Part shown: piece after piece, positions 11,012-21,965 of the stretch
How positions within the stretch are numbered: position 1 is the first letter of the stretch
How the letters are laid out: the number at the start of each line of letters is the position of its first letter
From: Strongylocentrotus purpuratus
Taxonomy: Eukaryota; Echinodermata; Echinoidea; Camarodonta; Strongylocentrotidae
Assembly: GCF_000002235.5 (NCBI RefSeq)
Contig: NW_022145526.1
Coordinates: 1 to 64,000, forward strand
Direction of reading: 5' to 3'
Length of the DNA: 64,000 bases
Translations under genes and position numbers: made by a program
The notes under the pieces: model-generated
What the model saw: only the letters and a program-made list of their open reading frames with translations
Told to the model about the DNA's origin: nothing
Databases searched by the model: none

Positions 11012-14000
11012 TCATGAATGAGTTTTCAAATGCGCTGTAAGAACTGTTTTCGTATAAAATCTATCGTTGCACTCTGGGCACGGGAACTCCTTGCCTCCAA
11101 CATGTGTCCTCATGTGCAGCCTTAGAGAAGATCTCGAGGTATAGCTTTTGTTGCAATCGACACACTCGAAAGGCCTCTCACCGGCATGTGATCTTAAGTG
11201 AGCCTGTAAGTCACTTTTTTCTCTAAACGTCTTCCCGCAAAGAGAGCACAGATGAGGTTTTTCCCCGGTATGCGTTCTATGGTGGCTTTTCAGGGAGGCG
11301 TTACACGCGAAGGATTTCTCGCACAGACTGCACTTGTAAGGTTTACTACCCGTATGGCTCCTGAGGTGATATGTCAGAGATGATTGATGGAGGAATTTCT
11401 TCCCACATGTTGAGCATTCGTACCTACGTTCATCCCTATGCATGCGTAAGTGACCTTTGAGGGCCCGCTTGGACGCTAAGACCACACCACACAGGGGACA
11501 GTCCTGCTTTTCTTTCCTGTGGACCTGTAATGAGTTCTGAGTTTCGACTGAAGAGGGAAGGTTTTGCCGCACTCTGGACACTGATGAGAATCTTTACCTG
11601 GGTGGGCCATCTCTAGGTGTTCCACGAGGATTGCAACATTGGGAATTTCTCATGACAATGATGACAGCGCACACCCCTCCTCTTCTGGCGGAATGCATCT
11701 TCTTGAACTTGGACTTCAAGAAATCCCTCGGTACACTCATCGCATTGATGTGGTTTATCTCCTTCAAGTTTATTCACATATTCCGCTCGGTGTGTTTTCT
11801 CGCAATGTGAGCACTTGTAAACGTGTGTTTTCACGTGAGCATCAAAGCGACGTTTGAAGTTGTACTTCTTCGGGCAAAAAGGACACGTGAAAAGTTTCTG
11901 TCCTCGGTGTTGAGCCATGTGCCTATCAAAGTGACCCTCTCGAAGAAACGCTTCCCCGCACTCTACACACCAAAATTTCGGTTCTCTCGTATGTAGCTTG
12001 ATATGTCCCCTGAGATTATTTCTAGAACCAAAAGACTTATTACACTGGGGACAAGAAATGGCCTCTCTCTGGGATGTTTTTGCATGTGGCTACTAAGACC
12101 TTGATAGGTGAGAAAATCCTTATCGCAGTCCAAGTAAGTACACTGGTACATCAGCTCCGGATCATGTGCCACATTGTGAGTGTCCATGTGTTCTGCCAAC
12201 TCCTCCTTTGCATAGTATCCCTTATTACACTTTGGACAATGATACGGTTTGTGGAACTGCATATGACTGTTGACGGCATGTTTTGTGGCAAATCTCTTCC
12301 CACATTTATGGCAGGAATGAGTTCCTTCATCAGGTTGACCTGTAAGGGATATGGAGCCATCTGTCTGTAGACCCTCTATCTGAAATGAAGGGTTCCCATC
12401 ATATTCTAACCCACCACTGTTCAGTTCATCTCTTTCTGATGACACAGAGGAAGTTTCTTTGAGAACACTCTGCAGATTCTTTGAAACCGATGCAGGACTA
12501 TCATTCTCAACTGCCGTACTTTTAAAACTAGGGTTACTCTCAGCAGGTTCATGTACGTCATGCTCCTGTCCCTCCTGGAGGTCTTTCCCAGGAAAAGTAT
12601 CTTGTTCTTCACTGACTTCTCTCGTCTCCTGGAACAGAGATGGTTTCGGTTTCTGTATCCTTCTTCGAGGTCTAACGGCTGTATGCTTTTTCTCGTGGTG
12701 CCTCAGAGTACTCTCATGTGAAAAGGCTTTGTCGCAAAGAGTGCACTTAAACTGCTTCATTCCATTATGTGTAACAACATGGTTTTTTAGAGATTGTAAA
12801 TGAAGGTACGTCTTGTCACATAGGGAGCATTTGTACTTCCGTTCTCCCTGGTGCATGCGCAAGTGGCCCTTGAGAGCCCGTTTGGAACCTAACACCATGC
12901 CGCATAAAGGACAGTCCTGTTTCTCTTTCCTGTGGACTTGCATGTGGACTGCCAGCTTTAGTTTCAGTGGGAACGTCTTATCACACTCGGGGCACCGATG
13001 GCATTCGCTTTCAGGGTGAACCTCAACGACATGTTTTGTTAGATCCACGACCTTCAAAAACCTTTCATAGCAATGAGGACATCGAAAAACATTTACTTTC
13101 TTGTAGGAGGAAATATGTTGGACTTTTAGAATTCCTTTATCACACTCAATACACTGATGCGGCCCCTCACTTCCAAGTTCAGTTAAATCCTCATACGGAT
13201 ATGACTTACCACATTGGGAACATTCGTAATTCAGTTCCCCGTTTTTAATGTGTGTTTTCATGTGAAGATCAAACTGACCCTTTGAAATATACTCTTTATG
13301 ACAAACAGGACACTGAAAGAGCTTCTGTCCCTTGTGTTTAGCCATATGCCTAGCAAAGTGACCCTCTCGAAAAAACCTTCGTCGCACTCAGCGCAATGAA
13401 ATTTAGCTTCTCTACTATGTAATTTCATATGAGCATTTAGATAGATCTGAGTACCGAAGCCTTTATGGCATTCTGAACATTCAAATGGCTTTTCTTGAGG
13501 ATGTCCTTGCATATGCCTACTAAGACCTTGGTGGGTGGGAAACTCCTTATCGCAGTCCATGTAGGTACAATGGTACATTATCTTCGGAGCATGCGCCGAA
13601 TTGTGAGTGTCCATGTGTTCTGCCAACTCTTCCTTTGCATAGTATCCCTTATTACACTTTGGGCAATGATACGGTTTGTGGAACTGCATATGGCTGTTGA
13701 CGGCTTGTTTGCTGGCAAATCTCTTCCCGCAATGATGGCATGAGTAAGGCCTCTCGCCGGATCGTCCTGGAGTCTGGAGGGAAGGATTTGTATCAAAGGG
13801 CAACCAACCATCGCTGTTCTCTTCTACTTGATCTTGATGGTGCGAATAAGACTTACTAAGACTTACATCGGATGTCCGGATGGAAGGTCTTGTCTCGTTG
13901 AGCGACGAACCATCATCGATCTCTTCTACTTGGTCTTCATGGTGCGAATAAGACCTACTAAGACGTACATCGGGTGTCCGGATTGAAGCGCTTGTCTTGT

Positions 14001-14309
14001 TGAGCGACGAACCATCATCGATCTCTTCTACGTGATCTTCATGATGCGAATAAGACCTACTAAGACTTACATCGGGTGTTCGGATGAAAGGTCTTGTCTC
14101 GTTGAGCGACCAACTATCATCGATCTCTTCTCTTTGTTCAGTCATTGAAGTTCTTTCCTCAAAGACACTGTACATGGAGCCATTATGTTCCGAAGTCAAG
14201 ATCTTCTCCTCACCCATCTGATATTGATACACTTGATGACTGTCATTAGCTAGACTCGACTGTCTACTGGTAGCTCTTTCGGCATCCATCCTGCTGGAGC
14301 TTCCATGAT
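11012..14309 (-). CDS. Zinc-finger gene last exon with two finger modules
   Basis: The acceptor is TTTACAG|ATCATGG. The exon opens with HGSSSRMDAERA and has the 34-residue repeats at 14130-13825. Finger module 1 spans about 13746-12680. A Ser/Glu-rich linker of about 120 residues follows, then finger module 2 at about 12319-11012. Both modules start with a CGKRFA-K-AVNSHMQFHK finger, then a CNKGYYAKEELAEHMDTHN finger, and keep the same order, including one degenerate pair where zinc ligands are incomplete. Module 2 ends with canonical fingers separated by HTGEKP-type linkers. The frame is broken as described for the whole gene. Confidence 0.82.
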
Positions 14310-17300
14310 CTGTAAAGCAAGAACAAAAACAATAAAAATATACAAGAAGACAAAGAATGAATCTGCAAACAAAAGGTGATAACTCACAGGAACATCAAAG
14401 GATCAATAAAGGAAAGAGGAAGATCAATTGATCAATAAAATAAAAGATAGCGCTCATTCTTTGAACTATAATGCCCATGCAATATAGTATCATACAATGC
14501 TAGACAAAGCAGCCCATTTTCATCACTTTGTATCAGATAATGAAAAATAGCTAGCATGAAGGCGAGGAAATGCCCTTACCCCCCCCCCCCCCTCAGAAAA
14601 AGAAAAAAAATAACAAACAAACATAACAGCAATGGTAAAGTCAAGAGGCAGATTCTGCATTTTCTGGATTAAACGTCATCCTTCTATACCTTCTTGTATT
14701 GAAGAGTGAACTCTTCCTTCTTGTGTCTTTGAGATGTTTGAGTCAGTCTCTTCTCCTTCGCTGAATAGGTCATGATCTTCTTCCTTGGTATCAATGTGTT
14801 CTATTTCTTTCTGGAGTGGTGAACCAACTTCTTGGAGGCATTCTGTCTGGTCCTTGTGCTCACCTCCTTTAGAAGAAAAAAGATAATTCAAAGAACTGAT
14901 AATCTTAAGTTTTAAATATTAGTTGACTCCACCTTTAAAGAGAAGGTTGAGTTCTGGGAAGAGGTGAACAATAATTTGTGAGCGTTATCGTTGTACATGT
15001 ATAAAGCAAGTGTGGAAGTAAATCAAATAACAAATATTCCCTGAAAAGCATGGCTCTTTAAAAGCCTTAATATTCTGAATATGGCATGTAACATCATGAA
15101 AATCGGCACATATTTTCATGCCACACGTCCCATATACATCTTTCTGTGTAGAGTGCTTGTACGTACGGTACCAAGACTGGGCCAAATTTCTTGTCATTTT
15201 GATGATTCCAGAGCCTTGCAGTACACAACAATACTTATATGCTAGATGATCAACCTTTTCTGATTGTTTCCACAACGTTTCTTTCTCAACGCAATCGCAT
15301 GACCAGAACTCAAATTTTTCTTAAGTACCGTTAGTTGGACATGACGCATACAAATGTATATGAATGGCTGTAAACCTTTCAGGATTACTAATGCAGTAAA
15401 ATGTGTTGTTCATGAATAAGAAACAAATAATTGAACATAATCATTAGTCTTTACATGTACTTTTGGGCAGATAATATCCCTCTATCTCCTATCTTTTGGG
15501 ACTGTCAAATCAAGTTACTGAGGCAAACCACAAAATGTGACAATATACCATTTTTTGTAAATTAATACAATTTAATGCACAAGTCTTTAAGTGCCATGTT
15601 GCAAATAATTGTATTAATAATAATAATAATAATAGCTAGTTCTTATATAGCGCTTTTCAGGACCGAAGGTTCTCTCAAAGCGCTTTACAGATAGTTATAT
15701 TATTACCCCGGTCATAGGATTCAGGCTTACCCGCACACAATGTATGCACATTCTCCACTCCCTGGGGAGCATTCCAGCCAGGCGTCTTTTTTACAAGCGC
15801 ACACTTGCTAATCTAATCTAACCACATTAGCTTTCGCTTTCGTATTTCAGTAGTCAGAATGCGAATTGTATTGTTAACTGTTGCTAGGTCTACATGGCTT
15901 ATCCTACCTTTAATACAACATGTCATGTACGCAATTCACATTCTGACTATTGAAATACAATATATGCATAACAGGTAAATGAAAATGAATAAATATGTAA
16001 CAAGCCACAATTTGATGACATTAATAAAAATGGCCGATTGCTCAGTTATTTAAAGGGGATCAAAACTAGCCAGAATATTTATATGGAGTTTACATGTATG
16101 TCATGAACTCTGAAAGACTTTGCCTCCTTCCACAATAATTCTTCATAACCCCCTAGTTCATAAAGAGCTAGGGGCAGGGGGTATTCTTTGTACCCCCCCC
16201 CCCCCCACCCCCAATATCACCACTCTCATGAACATTTTGAACCTTTCAGTTACTATATTTTGTTACAGCAAGGAAATGGAATATTTGGTCAAAGTTATAC
16301 AATAATCTTTGACTTCATTATGCCACACAAATGAGCTCCCCATGCCACAGTGTATATACCAAAGGTTTCAAGGTTTAGTAACCGTTAATCGTACTAATGT
16401 TTTAAAAAGGGTTGTCATGGAGTTAATCAAGACCGGAAATGGGATATTTTGCAAAGCCGTTGTGTTGCACAAAGGATTCCTTCCTTCAGAATTAGTGCCT
16501 ATTATATCCCTTATCGTAAGATTGTTGCATTAGGTGTGTACACAACAAGAAAATGAATAGTTTTACTATAAAAGACGTTTCTAGCTGCCGCCTACATCGG
16601 AATAGTACATTTTTTATTGCTGACGTCACGCATAGTACCTAGGGAAAAAAGGTACTATGCGTGACGTCAGCCAGCGTACATGATTTCAATGCCTCAGCTC
16701 ACAGCGCACATGCAATTTGCGCTGTGCGCGTGATAAATTGCACTACACTATACGCAGCGTCAGCTAAACCCTGTTTTTGAGCCGTGCAATTTTCTTTGAT
16801 TTCTTTTAGATCAGAATGTAAGATGTGAATGTGAGTATAAGGTTCATGTTATTACAGAAGTGTAGGAATAATACAGATGGAAGGGATATAAAAAATATAA
16901 AATGACTCATTCTCGGAACAAGCTAAAACTATTCGCTGCGAATAGTTTCAGCTAGATCCTCGAGTGTCATTGTATATTTGTATACCGTTTCGTGCTAATT
17001 TGCATGTATGGCAAACGTGTGACTGTGTAGAGACATGAAGAAAGCAACTGAAGTGCAAATCATTTCATCAAAAGTAATCAGTACAAAGAAACAATTTGCA
17101 TGAACCTATAAGACCTGAATTGTGCATAATGTAGTAATTTAGTATTATTCCCTTTTCAAGGGATTCATCAATATACATTTTAAGACTTATTGATTAAAGG
17201 TAAAGACCAGTATTGGAAACGCCCCAATTTCAAAAACTGAGATGGAAGCTCTTATTACCAATCATGTGAAAGAGGATGTTTTGACTACATGATGATGCAA

Positions 17301-18094
17301 TTTTGCCGGGAAACCACCTACTAATTGATATATTTGGTAAATTAGTTTATCTATTGGTGTGTGAGAGATAAACGCACGTGTCGCGCACGTGTGCGTAGTC
17401 CCATATACATCTTTCTGTGTACAGTGCTTGTAACTTTACAAAGACTGGGCCAAATTTCTTATCATTTTGATGATTCCAGAACCCTGCAGTACACACCAAT
17501 ACTTATATGCTAGATGATCAACCTTTTCTGATCGATTCCACAACGTTTCTTTCATAATGCAATCACATGACCATAACTGGTCTTTATCTTTAATGGCAAT
17601 GAAAATAGGCTATTGTTTTAATTAAATGTTCAGCAAGTAGAGTAATACACACATGAAACTAATAGACTGCTGATTGTATATCAAAGATTGAAGAATCTGT
17701 TAGCCTTTCTTTGCCAGGAAGAAAATATTGAACAAATTTTTGGGGCTACTTTTCAAGCTTGCCTGCATGAAAATAACACTCATTAAATTTGTTTTGCATT
17801 GAACTCTATGCAATTGTTGAGGGGCTCTTTTTGGCATTTCTGGGGCTAATTCGGCCTGAGCCCCTGTGCATTTTTTCCCTGCATGATGATTTTCGCGATA
17901 ATCATTCCACATTTCTCTGTTTGGCTTAATAACCTGTACATGTAAAACATAAATTATACCCCCAAAATGATTATACACATACCTACAATAGGCGCTCGGC
18001 AATTAGATGATGTCTCCCAGCTGGTTTGTGGTTCTTCCTTGATGAATTTGACATTGAAAATCTCCATGTTACCCCTATGCATCATCTCATTCAT
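11012..18094 (-). CDS. Multi-C2H2 zinc-finger protein, three coding exons
   Basis: Likely a nuclear DNA-binding protein. Coding exons are 18094-17983, 14866-14690 and 14309-11012, joined by consensus splice sites with agreeing phases (1-base overhangs at both junctions). An acceptor just upstream of the start (18109-18110) implies a non-coding 5' exon. The N-terminus contains FIKEEP, the acidic IKEEP/SUMO-site-like start common in echinoid zinc-finger proteins. It is followed by an acidic linker, three 34-residue repeats and two copies of a 12-finger module, the second with about three extra canonical fingers linked by TGEKP-like spacers. ODD: the last exon is open in three successive frames. 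Four breaks, each equal to one missing base, lie near 13371-13376, 12070-12079, 11640-11650 and 11530-11545. It may be a pseudogene in progress or carry consensus errors. The target is unknown. Confidence 0.82.
13825..14130 (-). repeat. Three tandem 102-bp coding repeats (34 residues each)
   Basis: The units begin EEIDDSWSLNETRP, EEIDDGSSLNKTSA and EEIDDGSSLNETRP, and each ends SYSHH(E/Q)D(H/Q)V. A fourth, degraded unit (EENSDGWLPFDTNP) leads into the first finger. The acidic Ser/Thr-rich units look disordered. Confidence 0.88.
14690..14866 (-). CDS. Zinc-finger gene coding exon 2 (acidic linker)
   Basis: A TTCTAAAG acceptor precedes it and CAAGAAG|GTATAG ends it, giving 177 bp. It encodes a Glu/Asp-rich, probably disordered linker (EHKDQTECLQEVG at the start, EGEETDSNIS inside). 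Its phases fit exons 1 and 3 exactly. Confidence 0.72.
14930..15315. repeat. Interspersed repeat, family B
   Basis: The part at 15129-15310 matches 17399-17580 closely (shared block GATTCCAGA-CCTGCAGTACAC and more). The part near 14935-15020 matches 51890-51990 (shared AGGTTGAGTTCTGGGAAGAG). It is an uncharacterised dispersed repeat in intron 2 of the zinc-finger gene. Confidence 0.6.
15608..15785. repeat. Dispersed repeat with TATATAGCGCTTTTC motif
   Basis: An AAT microsatellite runs into TTATATAGCGCTTTTC, followed by AAAGCGCTTTACAG. This pairing is recurrent in short repeats of many aquatic animals. It is intronic in the zinc-finger gene. Confidence 0.5.
15838..15962. repeat. Small foldback element
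   Basis: GTATTTCAGTAGTCAGAATG on the left is mirrored by CATTCTGACTATTGAAATAC on the right, around a loop of roughly 75 bp. It lies in intron 2 of the zinc-finger gene. Confidence 0.6.
15963..17398. other. Zinc-finger gene intron 2, middle part
   Basis: No exon was recognised. About 16357-16550 resembles 46436-46620 (shared block ATCAAGACCGGAAATGGG), so it belongs to a dispersed or duplicated segment. A 53-bp perfect hairpin lies at 16619-16671. Confidence 0.5.
16619..16671. repeat. Perfect 22-bp inverted repeat containing TGACGTCA
   Basis: The arm at 16619-16640 (GCTGACGTCACGCATAGTAC followed by CT) is exactly mirrored at 16650-16671 with a 9-base A-rich loop. Each arm holds TGACGTCA, the palindromic cAMP-response-element core. 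The hairpin could be a tiny foldback transposon remnant or a regulatory element; the sequence alone does not decide. Confidence 0.75.
17399..17590. repeat. Interspersed repeat, family B (second copy)
   Basis: Closely similar to 15129-15310 in the same orientation. Both copies lie in intron 2 of the zinc-finger gene, so a local duplication or two insertions are possible. Confidence 0.65.
17983..18094 (-). CDS. Zinc-finger gene coding exon 1
   Basis: It begins ATG AAT GAG; an in-frame ATG at 18067 is an alternative start. It encodes MEIFNVKFIKEEP and ends GTAG|GTATGTG with one base carried over. The frame upstream of the first ATG has a stop (TGA) within the same exon, which supports this start. 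The hydrophilic stretch with IKEEP resembles the SUMO consensus found at the N-termini of many invertebrate C2H2 proteins. Confidence 0.7.
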
Positions 18095-18138
18095 ACTTCA
18101 TACAGCACCTGAAAGCAAATGATTGATAATTCAGATTA

Positions 18139-18660
18139 CAGTTGAGCCTCGTTATAAGGAGGTCCTTGGGACCATGGAAATTACCTTGTTACATATCACG
18201 GTAAAAAAAAAATAAAAATAATAATTAAGAGCTGGGACCGGCAAAATCACCTTGTTATAACAGATACCTTGGGACCATGGAAAATACCTTGATACATGCA
18301 TGTATATCGGGGTAAACAAACAAAGGATATTAAAGTGAGTGTATCATGGCAAATACGCCATTTACCTTTTCTTTTGGACAACTGCACGTAAACGAATGAA
18401 CTTGATTAACTGGGTCAGTGTGCGCTAGCGTTCACGAAACAGACCAAAGTTCTCCTCACGCTTCGGTTTTGTGTATGTTGCACGCACGTGAATGCTGCGG
18501 TCCTGTCGTCCATTGCCGTATTATACCTGATTGGCCAACGGGAAAGACACATAGTCTCGTCATGATACACTCCCTTTAATTAAGAGCTGGGACCAGTGAA
18601 ATCACCTTGTTATAAAAGATACCTTGTTATATTAGAGCTCTTTATAATGAGGTTCCACTG
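18139..18660. mobile_element. Pogo/Tc1-like MITE with TA target duplication
   Basis: The left end CAGTTGAGCCTCGTTATAA is matched by the right end TTATAATGAGGTTCCACTG, and TA flanks both ends. CAGT-GAACCTCGTTATAA termini are typical of pogo-type Tc1/mariner non-autonomous elements. A second short element is nested at about 18329-18580. It lies within 50 bp of the 5' edge of zinc-finger exon 1, in the presumed 5' intron. Confidence 0.75.
18329..18580. mobile_element. Nested short element in the pogo-like MITE
   Basis: The left end TTAAAGTGAGTGTATCATG is mirrored by CATGATACACTCCCTTTAA at the right end. The host element's sequence GAGCTGGGACC-GAAATCACCTTGTTATAA appears on both sides, so the insertion involved or followed a short duplication of the host. 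Confidence 0.65.
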
Positions 18661-19539
18661 TACTATGATCTTCTCCATGAACAATACATGCTCGGCCATT
18701 AATAAATAATACCGGTACTTGACAAACACTGGAAGAAGGAGCAATATCATTCACCCTTCTCCCAGTTGACACTCCAATAATGACAATCCTGATATGACCC
18801 AGCAAGCAAGGACAGAGGATAATTATGACCTATTCCGCCACAATACAGAATTTTACAGATGTAAAATGACTATGGTGCAAGACCCGGAACCCCCCCCCCC
18901 CCCCCCTTGAAGTTAGACCTGGAAGCTTGGCAGCTGGAGACGGCTTTCTTCCAGAAGCTTTGGTATTCAAGGTATTCAAGGTATACACTTACTGTCACTC
19001 TAACCAGTAAATAAATAGGTGATAGGGCTTTCGGGTTACTTCCCCAAACCTGGAACTCCTTACCCCTTGTACTCTTGTATGCAGCTTCCACAAGAAGAAC
19101 TGCATGATGAAAACACATATTTACTAATTTCTCTTAAAGTGGGACTACATTACTTGTAGCTACTTGCGCCCTCTATATAGCAAATAATGCCTAAGCGGTA
19201 CCTGTTGGTCCCCCATGATCCCTTTTTCTTTTGTTAAGTGAGAGCAGATTAGACGTGATAAACAAAGGGTGCAGAAAGCATACAAGAGAACGTATGTTAT
19301 GAAAGTGCCCTGCTTCTGTTTCAGCTCCCCGTCTGTGATTTGTTAACCATTTATGCAAAATTGCAAGTGTGGGAAATGAGCGACTGTGCAGAGACAGAGA
19401 GAGCCAAAGCGAGCAACTGAACTCTGCCCAAACCTTGCAGCCTCTCAACCATAGCTTGTCTGAGTACATACATGTATATGTACCTCTTTACAGAGTATTA
19501 TCGTACTATACTGGGGTGTGTGCAGGTGGACCACTACTC

Positions 19540-19770
19540 TTATAGGAATAGTGCAGTGGGTTCTTAACGCGCAAAAGTAGTGACTCTTCTCTACACGGGG
19601 CCTCCATTTAACGTCCTATCTGAGGGATGGAGTGTTATCCACGTAACATAGCCTGCGTCTATGAACAAGGGGAAGGGCACGTTAACACACAACGCAGGCT
19701 TCAGTCATCCGCCTGGGTGGTCGACAGGCAGACGTTTTACCGACTGAGCCAACTCGTTTCCTAGCTGCGG
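19540..19770 (-). repeat. tRNA-derived SINE-like element
   Basis: On the minus strand it starts GTTGGCTCAGTCGGTAAAAC, a tRNA A-box region, and extends through GGATAGGACGTTAAATGG, a motif seen in many marine-invertebrate SINEs. The corresponding part of the duplicated segment near 46770 lacks it, so it was inserted after the duplication or lost there. Confidence 0.55.
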
Positions 19771-20946
19771 GATCACTACTCATGGGCATGGCCATAGTAC
19801 TGTAGGCCCATCATGCCCATAGTGCAGTGTGCATCCCATGCATGGATTATTCTATCGTTGTGGCATGCATCGATTAGTAACATGGGAGATATTTTACCAT
19901 ATAAATGTTCATGTACAAAGTCATTGTCTCTGTACAAAATCAACAGAACAAAACATGTCAAAACTAGACCGAAAGATTCAGTCTCTGATATTGACGGTTG
20001 TTCCGCTGAGACTGCATCTGATCTGGCTCCACTGTCACTGATCGCCTTGGAAGGTTGACAAATGTCAGTGTTTCAAAAAGAATTCCCAAGGCCCAATACG
20101 GCCAGTAGGCAATACCAGACAGTTATTTTTGTCTAGTCAAAACAAAAAGAAAAGAAACATAGGTCTACACACAATTCACAAAGGAACTTCATTATTCATT
20201 AATTTCAACTTTGCTAGCTGCATGATAAAAAAAAATCATAGATCTATGTATCGATCGATGCACATGATAACTCAAATCTCACCTCTCAATACTCAAATTG
20301 CATTGTCTCAAGACAATAAAAGTGAAGACTGTAAACTTCAATTTTCGGCTCGGGCTCAAAATTCAAGTTTAGGCTCTGCAGCATCCGGTCATATCAGAGT
20401 CGAGGTACTCAGAGGCGGCGAATGGAATAGCGGGCAGCTGACGATGATCTTCCCCTGAGAGTCGGGGGCGAGTCCCATGTAGCATACGCCGCGCCTGTCA
20501 GGCTTGGATTTGATATTGAGTCCAACTCCAAGCCTTGTTTTCTGCAGTGCTGCTAACTTTTGAAAATCATTGGTTTTCATTAATTTTGACAGGAACCTTC
20601 AGCTGCAGATAGTCTGGATTCAACAACGGGTAACAAAAACTGCTAATCCCGAGAAGAAAAACGCGTTGATCCTTCAAACTTGTTGTGCACCGAGGTCGAG
20701 TGGTTGTGTAGTACGCGGGCGGCCGGGCGCTCGTAACTCATGCGTTACGCAGAAGGGGATCCCCCAACCAGCAATTTCCTCCTCCGTTTCGAGCAGAAGG
20801 GGTCGGGTTTGTTATTGTTGTTGGTGTTGATGTTTTTTTTTTGGGGGGGGGGGGGGGTGGGGGGAAGAGAAACAAAATTACTAGTCATTCGCCAAAAGTT
20901 GCCCCTCTTATTTTGCTGTTTTCTTTAAACTATAACCAGACGTTGT

Positions 20947-21135
20947 GGCCCGAATTCACAAAGCAAGGTTTAGCTCAGACCAAGGTTTAAGTTTAAACCT
21001 CCTTTTGTTTCGCCAAACCTCCTTTTGTTATTTATAAACCTGGTTTGTAAATAACAAAAGGAGGTTTGGCGAAACAAAAGGAGGTTTAAACTTAAACCTT
21101 GGTCTGAGCTAAACCTTGCTTTGTGAATTCGGGCC
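20947..21135. mobile_element. Near-perfect 189-bp hairpin element with 3-bp TSD
   Basis: Both arms are 94 bases around the single centre base 21041, with only about one mismatch. The ends are GGCCCGAATTCACAAAGC and its complement. The paralogous site at about 48585 reads GACGTTGTGTGTCCG without the insert. Comparison gives a 3-bp target duplication (TGT) and exact boundaries. Ends and TSD length suggest a PIF/Harbinger-type MITE, although the family's preferred target is TWA. Confidence 0.82.
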
Positions 21136-21544
21136 TGTGTGTCCGAACAAGCTAGTTCGGTTTATATATCCTGACAGTTGTTACGAAGGTAGGCCTATAT
21201 TACTATTAGTAAAGATTATTATTATTATTATAAATTGGAGAAGTTTACATGCAATTTAATAATATAACTTATATAAGACATTATTCTAGATGATAATATG
21301 TAGGATGCTTTTTGATGCATATATTTGTCAGGGATATTATGGCCACGTGATTGTTTATTAGAATTCCCCAAGCACTACGCCCTTTTCTGTTTTAGACTTT
21401 TTTTTTTCTTCTTGATAAAGTACGCTATGTCATATTCATCAGATATGTAGTATAGTATGACTAAATAAACCGTATTTATTTTCGTCATCATAACGCTCAC
21501 TTATAGGATATGGCTGGTCTAGCTAGGTTAAAAAAAGTTGCAGC

Positions 21545-21965
21545 CCTGGAAGCCCCCCCCCCCCCAACTCGGTGTTATATAGGGTACGTATATGCTTGTT
21601 CCCTTGGATGCGCCCCCTCTCTCAGGCTGCCAACATTTCTGACCCCCCCCCCCCCCTTCGCTGCCTTTATGGAGACCCCCTAAATCCAGAAAACTGCTCA
21701 ATGTAGGCCTACCCCCTATCTATGATATTCAAGATACATGTATTTCATATAAAACCTTTTTTTAATTTCTCAGGAGTCCATATAGAAAGAAAGAAAAACA
21801 ACCCCCTTTTAATATTTTATAAATCCCTTTTGAAATTTCTCATGAATCCAGAAAGAGAAAAAAAAACAACCCTTTTTAAAGAAAATCTCTGGGTAAAAAG
21901 TTGAATACACCCCCTTTTTGTTTACAGTTCTTGGGCCACAAAGTACCCCTAGCGCTACTCCTCCC
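21545..21965. repeat. C-rich interspersed repeat, family C
   Basis: This part of the duplicated segment (poly-C, GTGTTATATAGGGTACG, then several CCCCCTTTTT-AAT blocks) recurs at 49505-49965 and, without the rest of the segment, at 52255-52700. It is therefore an independent dispersed element. Confidence 0.6.

Noticed and set aside
13495-13743. Plus-strand frames opposite the zinc fingers (also 12074-12370)
   Set aside because: Shadows of the repeated finger-coding sequence on the other strand.
16309-16533. A 74-codon plus-strand frame
   Set aside because: It overlaps a dispersed segment also found at 46436-46620, where the frame is not kept.
20389-20580. A 63-codon minus-strand frame shared in part with 47914-48099
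   Set aside because: The frame is only partly kept between the two copies and no domain is recognised; kept as a conserved-core observation instead of a gene.
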